64,000 nt of DNA from DASUPK01 sp963843085 (lineage in GTDB: Bacteria > Actinomycetota > Thermoleophilia > Solirubrobacterales > 70-9): the NCBI GenBank assembly GCA_963843085.1, contig CAWJJG010000010.1:124001-188000 (forward strand). Direction: 5' to 3'. Positions 14,165 to 21,290 of this stretch are shown piece after piece. The position numbers were made by a program, and so were the translations under genes. Within the stretch, counting starts at the first letter, position 1. The number at the start of each line of letters is the position of its first letter. Under the pieces are notes generated by a model. That model was not told the DNA's origin and did no database searches. It saw only the letters and a list, made by a program, of their open reading frames with translations.

Positions 14165-17071
14165 GTGAGGAGAGGGAAGCCGGGAAGGCTCGCGGGACTG
14201 ATGTTGTTGCTGGCGCTGTTCGGTGCAGGTGTGGCGTACGCCGTCGGCCAGGGGTCGCTGGGGGTGATCGGTCCCTCGACCGGAATTCAGCCGACCGGCC
14301 GCCATCTCGAGCCCGAGGGCCGGTTGACTCCCCTGGGCAACCTGCCGACCGGCGGGGCCCTCACCACCAATGGGCGCTTCCTCTGGGCCCTCTCCACGGG
14401 CCGCGGCCCGAACGACGTCCGGATCGTCCAGGTCGCCAAGGTTCCGTGTAAGGGGAAGAAGAAGGCCAAGAAGGGCTCGGCGGCGGAGTCCAAGCAGTCC
14501 GGCTCGAAGAAATGCAATCGACGCGAGGGGAAAAAGGTGGGCAGGGTCGTGCAGACCATTCCCTTCCCGGGCCTGAGCGGCGGGGTTGCGATGTCGCCAG
14601 ACGGCCGCACGGCTTACGTCTCCGGCCTGGCCGACTCCTCACACAGCGCCGAGAAGGTCGACCCGAGCACTCCCGGCCTTCCGGGCGACGTCATCCACAT
14701 CCTCCACTACGACCCGAAGACCGGGCTCGCCACTCGCGCGGGCGTGATCTCGGTGCCACCGCCGAGCGATGCCCCCGCGGCGCAGGACTTCCCGCCATCG
14801 AGCTCCAAGATCTCGTGGCCTCGTGACATCGCCGTCAGCCCCGACGGGCGAACGCTGCTTGTCGCCCTCAACCTCGCCGATGCCGCTGCGCTGATCGACA
14901 CGACCACCGGCACCGTTCGGTACGTCAGCGTCGGCCACTACCCGTACGGGGCGGGGATCACGAGCGACGGCAGGTACGGCCTCGTCACCAGCGAGACCCA
15001 GGGGACGGTCGCCGTCATCGACCTCTCGTCCGGAAACGTGGTCAAGACGATCTCGGTGGCGCCTCCGCTCTCGCACCCCGAGAGCATCGCGATCGACCCG
15101 AAGGCGCCCCGGGCCTTCGTCGGAAACGCGAACCAGGACACGATCACCGTGATCGACACCAAGTCCCTCTCGGTGGCGAGGACCCTTTCGGTCGAGCGAC
15201 CGCAGGGCGTGGGGACCTCACCGACCTACGTCAGCGTCACTCCGGACGGCTGCGACCTGCTCTCCGCCGACTCCGGTGAGGACGCTGTCGCGGTCTTCGC
15301 GCTTTCCGGGAAGAAGCGCTGCGGCGAGGGCGCGAAGGCCGGCAAGAAGAAGAGCAAGAAGGCCGGCGCCGCAACGGCACAGGCCGCGGCAACGCACAAG
15401 AAGGGCAAGGGCAAGTCGAAGGGCCGCAAGGCGAGGCCCTTCCAGCTGGTCGGGAGGATCCCGACCGGGTCATATCCGACGATGGCCGCGGCCACCCCCA
15501 AGCGCCGCCAGCTCGTCTGGGTCTCGGCGCGCGGTCTCGGCGTCGGTCCCAACCCCGGTGGGCCCAACCCCGACACCGGGGACGACACCTATCTCAACCA
15601 GTACCTGCCCTCCATCGTCGACGGGGCCTCAGGCGTCCTCAACTACCCGAGCGAAAGGAAGATCCGCAAGCTGACGCCGGTCAGCGACAGGCAGGTGATC
15701 CCGGCGGATTCCCGCTCCGCCCCGGCGAACACCCCGATTACGCCGGGTGGCCCGATCAAGCACGTCTTCTACATCGTCCGCGAGAACCGGACCTACGACC
15801 AGATGCTGGGAGGCGACTCCCGAGGCGATGGTGATCCGGCCCTCCAGCTGTTCGGCCCGACGATCACGCCGAACCTTCACTCGCTCGTTCAGCGCTTTCC
15901 GCTGCTCGACCACGTCTACGCGAACTCCGAGGCCTCCATCGACGGCCACTACTGGACCGCCGCCGGCGCCGTCTCCGACTACGTGACCAAGAACTGGCAC
16001 CAGAACTACGCCGGCAGGAACCGCCCATACGACTTCGGCTCCTACGTGGTGAGCGCGCCGCCCATGGGCTACATCTTCCAGCGCATGCTCGAGGGCGGGG
16101 TCTCCTTCTACAACTACGGCGAGGCGCTCGCCGGCCTCTCGCCGTTCCCGGATAAGGACCGCTCGCCGACGCAGACTGCGCAGAATGCCCAGCTGCTGAG
16201 CCCCACCGTGACGGACGTCCAGCTCAACGGCGGGTGCTACGACAGCGACATCTCGATCTTCGACACCCCGGCGATCGGGCCGAAGGTGGGGAACGTCTAC
16301 GACTCGAGCCTGCCGCCGGGCTCTCAGCCGGGCGACGCATCGCGCTTCGCCTGCTTCAACACCAGGTTCCAGTCGCAGGTCGCGACGAACTCGGTCCCGA
16401 CCTTCAACTACATCTCGCTGCCCCTCGACCACACGGAGGGCCTGGCGCCCGGCAAGCGCACACCCGACGCCGACATCGCGAGCAATGACTGGGGCCTCGG
16501 CCAGATCGTCGACTCGATCTCGCACTCGTCCATCTGGAACAACTCGCTGATCCTGGTGGTGGAGGACGACTCCCAGAACGGCGCGGATCACGTCGACGCG
16601 CACCGGATACCAGCGCTCGTGATCAGCCCCTACACCCAGCAGGGCGCGGTGATCCACGACCGCTACGACCAGCTCTCCTTCCTGCGCACGCTCGAGATCG
16701 TCTCCGGGCTTCGCTCGGTGAACCTCGGTGAGGCCCTGGCGGTTCCGCTGTATGACGCCGTCACCTCGAACCCGGGCAACTCGGCTCCCTACAACGCGAT
16801 CATGCCGAGCGTCAACATGAGCGGCGTCAATCCGGCCATCGCCCAGAACATCGCCGCGTCAAAGGGCCAGCAGCTGGACGCGACCGATCAGGTGCCGCAG
16901 CAGGTCCTGGACGCGATGCTGTGGCATTACCGGCATGGCTTCCAGTCCCAGCCACCGCCGCCGGGGCCGAACGCCTCTCCGCAGGACAGCAAGAGGGTGG
17001 ACGACGACTCGGTCGACTTCGATGCGCTGGCGAAGGAGATTCGCCGGCTCTCGAGGAACCCGTACCGCTGA
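14165..17071 (+). CDS. Exported YncE-like beta-propeller fused to alkaline-phosphatase-superfamily phosphoesterase
   Basis: 968 residues. A signal segment (LMLLLALFGAGVAYAVGQ) is followed by a seven-bladed YncE-type propeller from about residue 50 to 450 (repeats such as VAVSPDGRTLLVALN, SEDAVAVFALSG-like blades) and by a phosphoesterase of the PF04185 type from about 528 (KHVFYIVRENRTYDQMLGGD, EASIDGHYWTAAGA). Metal ligands are the Glu/Asn near 537, LDHTEG, and EDDSQNGADHVDAH. Two Lys-rich loops with Cys at their edges are inserted in the propeller (about 97-125 and 385-420). The substrate is unknown; relatives cleave phospholipid or other phosphodiesters outside the cell. Confidence 0.85.
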   Translation: MRRGKPGRLAGLMLLLALFGAGVAYAVGQGSLGVIGPSTGIQPTGRHLEPEGRLTPLGNLPTGGALTTNGRFLWALSTGRGPNDVRIVQVAKVPCKGKKKAKKGSAAESKQSGSKKCNRREGKKVGRVVQTIPFPGLSGGVAMSPDGRTAYVSGLADSSHSAEKVDPSTPGLPGDVIHILHYDPKTGLATRAGVISVPPPSDAPAAQDFPPSSSKISWPRDIAVSPDGRTLLVALNLADAAALIDTTTGTVRYVSVGHYPYGAGITSDGRYGLVTSETQGTVAVIDLSSGNVVKTISVAPPLSHPESIAIDPKAPRAFVGNANQDTITVIDTKSLSVARTLSVERPQGVGTSPTYVSVTPDGCDLLSADSGEDAVAVFALSGKKRCGEGAKAGKKKSKKAGAATAQAAATHKKGKGKSKGRKARPFQLVGRIPTGSYPTMAAATPKRRQLVWVSARGLGVGPNPGGPNPDTGDDTYLNQYLPSIVDGASGVLNYPSERKIRKLTPVSDRQVIPADSRSAPANTPITPGGPIKHVFYIVRENRTYDQMLGGDSRGDGDPALQLFGPTITPNLHSLVQRFPLLDHVYANSEASIDGHYWTAAGAVSDYVTKNWHQNYAGRNRPYDFGSYVVSAPPMGYIFQRMLEGGVSFYNYGEALAGLSPFPDKDRSPTQTAQNAQLLSPTVTDVQLNGGCYDSDISIFDTPAIGPKVGNVYDSSLPPGSQPGDASRFACFNTRFQSQVATNSVPTFNYISLPLDHTEGLAPGKRTPDADIASNDWGLGQIVDSISHSSIWNNSLILVVEDDSQNGADHVDAHRIPALVISPYTQQGAVIHDRYDQLSFLRTLEIVSGLRSVNLGEALAVPLYDAVTSNPGNSAPYNAIMPSVNMSGVNPAIAQNIAASKGQQLDATDQVPQQVLDAMLWHYRHGFQSQPPPPGPNASPQDSKRVDDDSVDFDALAKEIRRLSRNPYR

Positions 17072-17073
17072 AG

Positions 17074-17271
17074 CTAGGCCGCGCGCCTGCGGGCGTCGAC
17101 GATGACGATCATGTCGCCGATGGGCGCGAGCTCCGACCCGGCGAGGAACATCCTGCCGACGCCGCGCTTCTGTGACTCGTCCCTGGCTACCCGGCAGGCA
17201 TCGTCGTGATCGATCCCGGCCGCCAGCAGCTTCTCCCCGTGGGTGCGGTCTAAAAAGAGAACGTCGTACAC
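17074..17271 (-). CDS. Small conserved-looking protein of unknown function
   Basis: 65 residues from a GTG at 17271 preceded seven bases earlier by a perfect AGGAGG, which rules out the longer frame starting at 17304. The product reads VYDVLFLDRTHGEKLL, then CRVARDESQKRGVGRMFLAG, then a hydrophobic strand DMIVIVDARRR. It looks like a compact alpha/beta domain. No family is recognised. It converges on the phosphoesterase gene with two bases between stops. Confidence 0.6.
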   Translation of the reverse strand: MYDVLFLDRTHGEKLLAAGIDHDDACRVARDESQKRGVGRMFLAGSELAPIGDMIVIVDARRRAA

Positions 17272-17336
17272 CGCTGTGCCTCCTGGTTCGATTCCCCTAT
17301 TCACTGTTCATTCTCGTATCGGAATACCGCGCTGAA

Positions 17337-17367
17337 AACCGTAGAAACTTCCTGTTCGACTACGGTT
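17337..17367. repeat. Inverted repeat in the divergent promoter region
   Basis: AACCGTAG (17337-17344) and CTACGGTT (17360-17367), a perfect 8-bp inverted repeat with a 15-base spacer, in an AT-richer gap between the small minus gene and the B12 subunit. Possible operator. Confidence 0.35.
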
Positions 17368-17399
17368 AACTCGCCATCGAGCGAGCTCTTGACTGAATA

Positions 17400-17825
17400 G
17401 TGCCGACCGAGACAGCCAGAAAAATCAGGATCGTCGTCGCGAAGCCCGGATTGGACGGGCACGACCGGGGCGCGAAGATCATCGCCCGCGCCCTGCGGGA
17501 CGCCGGCATGGAGGTGATCTACACCGGCCTCCATCAGACGCCGGAGCAGATCGCGGAGACCGCGATCCAAGAGGACGCCGACGCGGTGGGGCTCTCGATC
17601 CTCTCGGGGGCCCACATGACTCTGGTGCCGCGTGTGGTCGAGCTGCTCTCGGCCCAGGGAGCGGACGACGTCGTCGTCACGGTGGGGGGGACGATCCCCG
17701 CCGACGACATCCCGGAGCTGAAGAAGCTCGGGGTCGCCGAGGTTTTCACTCCCGGCGCGCCGACCGACGAGATCGTCGAGTTCGTGCAGCGCGCCGTCGC
17801 CGGGCGCGAGCCCGCATCCAACTAG
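17400..17825 (+). CDS. B12-binding subunit of acyl-CoA mutase
   Basis: 141 residues, the size of stand-alone cobalamin-binding subunits. GLDGHDRGAK contains the DxHxxG motif with His21 as lower cobalt ligand. It is followed by GLSILSGAHMTL and VTVGGTIPADD, which line the nucleotide tail of B12. It pairs with the large subunit at 11835. The GTG start at 17400 is the first in-frame codon and no ribosome site is obvious. The gene overlaps the convergent lipoprotein gene at the stop codons. Confidence 0.92.
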   Translation: MPTETARKIRIVVAKPGLDGHDRGAKIIARALRDAGMEVIYTGLHQTPEQIAETAIQEDADAVGLSILSGAHMTLVPRVVELLSAQGADDVVVTVGGTIPADDIPELKKLGVAEVFTPGAPTDEIVEFVQRAVAGREPASN

Positions 17826-18040
17826 TAGCCGTACCCGCCGCCGCTGCTCGAGTTGCTGCTGCCCGCCGGAGTGCCCCCGGCGGTGGCGGCCGAGCCGCCG
17901 CTCGACGCCGAGCTGTTGCTCGTCGCAGGTGTCGCCGAGTTCGTCGAGCTGCCGTTGCTGCTGCCGCCGCACGCAGCCAGGCCGATACTGAGCACCAGGC
18001 TGCATGCGCCGGCGAGGATCAGACGATGTGTGCGCTTCAC
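17822..18040 (-). CDS. Small Ser/Gly/Asn-rich lipoprotein
   Basis: 72 residues from GTG 18040. Residues 1-22 (KRTHRLILAGACSLVLSIGL) form a signal peptide ending in a lipobox LAAC, so the Cys is expected to be lipid-modified and the protein anchored to the outer face of the membrane. The rest is almost entirely Ser, Gly, Asn, Ala and Thr (GGSSNGSSTNSATPATSN) ending GGGYGY, and so disordered. No function is suggested by sequence; the low-complexity tail resembles that of the protein at 36016. Confidence 0.7.
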   Translation of the reverse strand: MKRTHRLILAGACSLVLSIGLAACGGSSNGSSTNSATPATSNSSASSGGSAATAGGTPAGSSNSSSGGGYGY

Positions 18041-18113
18041 GGGGGCTTCTTTAACTTGGGTGGGGTGGTCTCCTCGTTCCCCCTTCGCATGTCCTACGCC
18101 AGCCGCCGCGCGG

Positions 18114-18140
18114 GGGATTGGCACCGATATGCGCAATCCC
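18114..18140. repeat. Inverted repeat upstream of ECF sigma gene
   Basis: GGGATTG (18114-18120) and CAATCCC (18134-18140) with a 13-base loop, in the gap between the lipoprotein and the sigma factor gene. Confidence 0.35.
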
Positions 18141-18162
18141 GGATGGGCCTTTCAACGTAGAT

Positions 18163-18720
18163 ATGGGCGTGGATCCCTCCGATGAGGCCCTACTCGCCGG
18201 ATTTGCGACCGGCGATCCGCGCACGGCGGCGGCGTTCGTGCGGCGCTTTCAGGGGCGGGTCTTCGGGCTCGCCCTGACCATCGTCCGCCAGCCCGCGCTC
18301 GCCGAGGAGGTCGCGCAGGAGACCTTCGCGCGCGTCTACCGGCACGCTGGCAACTACGACGCGCGCAAGGGCCGGGTCTCCACCTGGCTCCTCTCGATCG
18401 CCCGAAACCTGGCGATCGACGTGACTCGGATGAAGCGCCTCGATCCAGTTGACCCCGAGGTGATCGCCGCGGAGATCTCGATCGAGAACCAGGTCCCGGG
18501 CGCCGACGAGGCGGGCCTGCAGCCGGATGAACGCGACACCCTGCGCTCGGCGATCACCAGCCTTCCCGACGACCAGCGCCGAGCCCTCGTCCTGTCCGCC
18601 TACATGGGGCGAACGGCGCGCGAGATCAGCGACCTCGACGACGTCCCGCTCGGGACCGTCAAGACGCGGATCCGCACCGCGATGATCAAGCTCCGCGAGG
18701 AGCTGGAGGTCTTCGAATGA
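18163..18720 (+). CDS. ECF-type RNA polymerase sigma factor
   Basis: 185 residues. Region 2 is visible in FQGRVFGLALTIVRQPALAE and STWLLSIARNLAIDVTRMKR. Region 4 is visible in TSLPDDQRRALVLSAYMGRT followed by the helix-turn-helix VPLGTVKTRIRTAMIKLRE. The ATG at 18163 is chosen since region 1.2/2 similarity starts soon after; GTG 18169 is possible. The stop overlaps the anti-sigma start (ATGA), so the two are made together. The target promoters cannot be read from this sequence. Confidence 0.92.
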   Translation: MGVDPSDEALLAGFATGDPRTAAAFVRRFQGRVFGLALTIVRQPALAEEVAQETFARVYRHAGNYDARKGRVSTWLLSIARNLAIDVTRMKRLDPVDPEVIAAEISIENQVPGADEAGLQPDERDTLRSAITSLPDDQRRALVLSAYMGRTAREISDLDDVPLGTVKTRIRTAMIKLREELEVFE

Positions 18721-19388
18721 TGGATCCCCGCTGCCAGGAGACCCGGGAGATGGCGCCCGAGCTTGCGCTCGGCGTCCTCGACGGCGAGGAGCGCGGCCGC
18801 GCGATGCAGCATCTCGCCGACTGCCCGGACTGCCGCGCCGAGGTCGAGAAGTACTCCGACCTCGCCGACGAGCTGCTTCTTCTCTCGCCCCGCCGCGAGC
18901 CGCCGGTCGGCTTCGAGTCGCGGGTCTTGGGCGAGGTGCTCCCCGCGCCCAAGCCCAAGCGCCGGCGCCGGCTGCGGCTGGTCCTGGCGCCCGCAGGGGC
19001 GGCGCTCGCGGCCGCGGCGATCGTGCTCGCGATCGTGGCCCCCGATCTGCGACTTGCGTCCCACTACCGGCACACGCTCGACCAGGCGAACGGGAAGGAG
19101 TTCGAGTCCTACGCCCTGCGCGCCGGGGACACGCATGTCGGCACCGTCTTCAGCTACGAGGGGTCCCCCTCGTGGGTCCACGTCGACATCGATGCCGGCC
19201 ATCGCGCTGGCCTGATGGACGCCGAGCTGGTCACCGACGACGGCGGTCAGGTGCCCCTCCGCTGGTTCCACCTCGATGCGGCGGGTGGCTCCGGCGGCTC
19301 GATTCCGGTTGACCCGAATCACGTCTCGGTGCTGCGCCTCTCCGGGCTGCCGGGCACCGAGCCCCTGGTCGCTCACTTCCACGACTAG
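18717..19388 (+). CDS. Membrane anti-sigma factor with zinc-finger domain
   Basis: 223 residues. The N-terminal anti-sigma domain carries the zinc signature HLADCPDC (HxxxCxxC) preceded by an early Cys in RCQETRE. One membrane helix (APAGAALAAAAIVLAIVA) near residue 95 separates a cytosolic sigma-binding part from an external C-terminal domain (VGTVFSYEGSPSWVHVDID), similar to the RskA/anti-sigma-K sensory domain. It would hold the ECF factor inactive until an envelope or redox signal triggers release. Confidence 0.9.
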   Translation: MMDPRCQETREMAPELALGVLDGEERGRAMQHLADCPDCRAEVEKYSDLADELLLLSPRREPPVGFESRVLGEVLPAPKPKRRRRLRLVLAPAGAALAAAAIVLAIVAPDLRLASHYRHTLDQANGKEFESYALRAGDTHVGTVFSYEGSPSWVHVDIDAGHRAGLMDAELVTDDGGQVPLRWFHLDAAGGSGGSIPVDPNHVSVLRLSGLPGTEPLVAHFHD

Positions 19389-19437
19389 CCGGCGGCGCGT
19401 CCGGGTATCGGGCCGTCTAGCATTGTCGCTGAACCGA

Positions 19438-19459
19438 TTGACTGGTCAGTCAACCAGTC
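19438..19459. promoter_or_regulatory. Overlapping palindromes upstream of etfB (predicted operator)
   Basis: TTGACTG-GT-CAGTCAA (19438-19453) overlaps GACTGGT-CAGTCA-ACCAGTC (19440-19459). The pattern resembles TetR-family operators of fatty acid catabolism genes. It lies 11 bases before the -10. Confidence 0.55.
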
Positions 19460-19470
19460 GAGGCAGGCGC

Positions 19471-19476
19471 TAATAT
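19471..19476 (+). promoter_or_regulatory. -10 TAATAT of the etf operon
   Basis: TAATAT followed by a leader of about 40 bases with GAGAGGA before the TTG start at 19523. Confidence 0.5.
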
Positions 19477-19522
19477 CCCGCGCCGCCGCGAAGCAACCGA
19501 ATCTCGTAGAGAGGACCCGACT

Positions 19523-20311
19523 TTGAAGATTTGCGTGCTCGTCAAAGAGGTCCCGGACGCCGCTGTTGACAAGCGGATCGACCCGGAGACCAAGCGCCTG
19601 GACCGCTCAGGCGAGAAGAACCTGAATCCCTTCGACACCCATGCCCTCGAGGCCGCGATGCAGGTCAAGGAGGGTGGAACCGACGTTGAGGAGATCGTCG
19701 CCGTGACGATGGGCCCCGACAGCGCCGTGCGCGCCCTCCATAAGGCAGTGGCGCTGGGCGCCGACCGCTCGGTGCATCTCACGGACGACGCCCTGCTGGG
19801 CTCCGACGTCTGTGCGACCGGCTACGCGCTGGCGAAGGTCCTGGAGGCCGAGAGCCCCGACCTGGTCCTGCTGGGCCAGCAGTCGGACGACGGCGAGTGC
19901 TACACGATCGGCGCCGTCGTGGCCGACCACCTGAAGATGCCGTCCTTGACCCAGGTGATCAAGATGGACGTCGCCGACGGCAAGCTCACCTGTGAGCGCC
20001 AGGCCGAGTACGGCTACGACACCGTCGAGGTCGAGCTTCCGGCCGTGATCAGCGTCGGCGACGCGATCAACGAGCCTCGCTACCCCAGCCTGAAGGCGAT
20101 CATGGGCGCGAAGAAGAAGCCGCTCGACACCAAGGCGATCGGTGAGGTCGGCATCGAGGGCGATCGGGTCGGCGAGGGCGGCTCCCGCACCGCCGTGCTC
20201 GAGCTCAAGCCCCCTCCGGCCAAGGAGGCCGGCGAGATCATCGAGGACGAGGACACGAACGAGACGGTCGAGAAGATCGTCGCCTGGCTCGAGGAAAGGA
20301 AGCTGATCTAG
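19523..20311 (+). CDS. etfB: Electron transfer flavoprotein beta subunit
   Basis: 262 residues, typical. It begins MKICVLVKEVPDA and contains NPFDTHALEAAMQVKEGG and the ADP/AMP-binding loop VTMGPDSAVRALHKAVALGADRS-type sequence. GQQSDDGECYTIGAVVADHL and LPAVISVGDAINEPRYPSL are standard EtfB signatures. With EtfA it collects electrons from acyl-CoA dehydrogenases. TTG start with GAGAGGA upstream. First gene of the etfB-etfA-ETF-QO operon, behind a promoter carrying overlapping palindromes. Confidence 0.95.
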   Translation: MKICVLVKEVPDAAVDKRIDPETKRLDRSGEKNLNPFDTHALEAAMQVKEGGTDVEEIVAVTMGPDSAVRALHKAVALGADRSVHLTDDALLGSDVCATGYALAKVLEAESPDLVLLGQQSDDGECYTIGAVVADHLKMPSLTQVIKMDVADGKLTCERQAEYGYDTVEVELPAVISVGDAINEPRYPSLKAIMGAKKKPLDTKAIGEVGIEGDRVGEGGSRTAVLELKPPPAKEAGEIIEDEDTNETVEKIVAWLEERKLI

Positions 20312-21286
20312 ATGGGTGGGATTCTCGTTTACGCCCTGCACGACGACGAGGGCAACTTCAACAAGAACTCCCTCGGCGCCCTCTCCGAGGCGGCGAAGCT
20401 CGCCGGCGAGCTGGGCACCGAGGCGGCCGCGGTCGTGGTCGGCGAGGTGGCCGACGACGCAGCTGCCGGTCTGGGCGCCTACGGCGTGAAGAAGGTCTAC
20501 CGCTGCAAGGAAGCCCCCGAGGGACTCGCGCAGCCGATCGTCGACGTCATGGCGAAGGTCATGACGGACAACGACTTCGACTACGCGCTCTTCGGTGGGG
20601 GACTGCTCGGCTTCGAGATCGGCGCGGGCCTGACCGCCCGCCTGAACGCCGGAGTGACGATGGAGGTCACCGCGGTCAACGTGGTCGACGGCAAGCTGGT
20701 CGCCGAGCGGCCCATCCTGCAGGACTCGCAGATCGCCGACGTCGGCTACGTCGAGACGCCGGGAATCATCATCGGGCGCCTCAACGCGTTCGACGAGAAC
20801 GAGAGTGGCGGCACGGCCGAGGTTGAGGACGTCGCGGTTGAGCTCTCGGAGTGGTCGACCAAGGCCAAGATGGTCACGCGAGGCGAGCAGCGCGGCGCCG
20901 ACGTCGACATCGAGGGCGCCGACATCCTGGTCGGCGGCGGCCGCGGCTTGGGCAAGAAGGAGAACTTCGAGCTCGCCGAGCAGCTGTCCGACTCGATGGG
21001 CGGTGCGGTGGCCGCGACGCGTGCGGTCGTCGACGCGGGTTGGTACCCGTACGCCGCGCAGATCGGTCAGACCGGCAAGACGGTCGCGCCGAAGCTGTAC
21101 CTGGCGCTCGGCATCTCCGGCGCGATCCAGCACAAGGTCGGCATGCAGAACTCGGAGAACATCCTGGCCATCAACAAGGACCAGAACGCTCCGATCTTCG
21201 AGTTCTCCGACCTCGGTGTGGTGGGCGACCTGCACAAGATCGTCCCCAAGCTGACCGAGGCGATCAAGGCCAAGAAGGGCGGCTGA
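20312..21286 (+). CDS. etfA: Electron transfer flavoprotein alpha subunit
   Basis: 324 residues. The C-terminal FAD domain is complete: VGGGRGLGKKENFELAEQL, AATRAVVDAGWYP, IGQTGKTVAPKLYLALGISG, QHKVGMQNSENILAIN. The ATG follows the etfB stop with no gap. It carries the redox-active FAD of the ETF heterodimer and delivers electrons to the ETF-QO encoded next. Confidence 0.95.
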   Translation: MGGILVYALHDDEGNFNKNSLGALSEAAKLAGELGTEAAAVVVGEVADDAAAGLGAYGVKKVYRCKEAPEGLAQPIVDVMAKVMTDNDFDYALFGGGLLGFEIGAGLTARLNAGVTMEVTAVNVVDGKLVAERPILQDSQIADVGYVETPGIIIGRLNAFDENESGGTAEVEDVAVELSEWSTKAKMVTRGEQRGADVDIEGADILVGGGRGLGKKENFELAEQLSDSMGGAVAATRAVVDAGWYPYAAQIGQTGKTVAPKLYLALGISGAIQHKVGMQNSENILAINKDQNAPIFEFSDLGVVGDLHKIVPKLTEAIKAKKGG

Positions 21287-21290
21287 CCCC

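Noticed and set aside
17284..17297. GGTTCGATTCC, resembling the T-loop of a tRNA
   Set aside because: The flanking bases do not form a T-stem and no acceptor, D or anticodon arm fits upstream. The segment holds the AGGAGG of the small minus-strand gene.
17389..17394. TTGACT as a -35 for the B12-subunit gene
   Set aside because: The matching -10 would fall inside the coding sequence, after the start codon.
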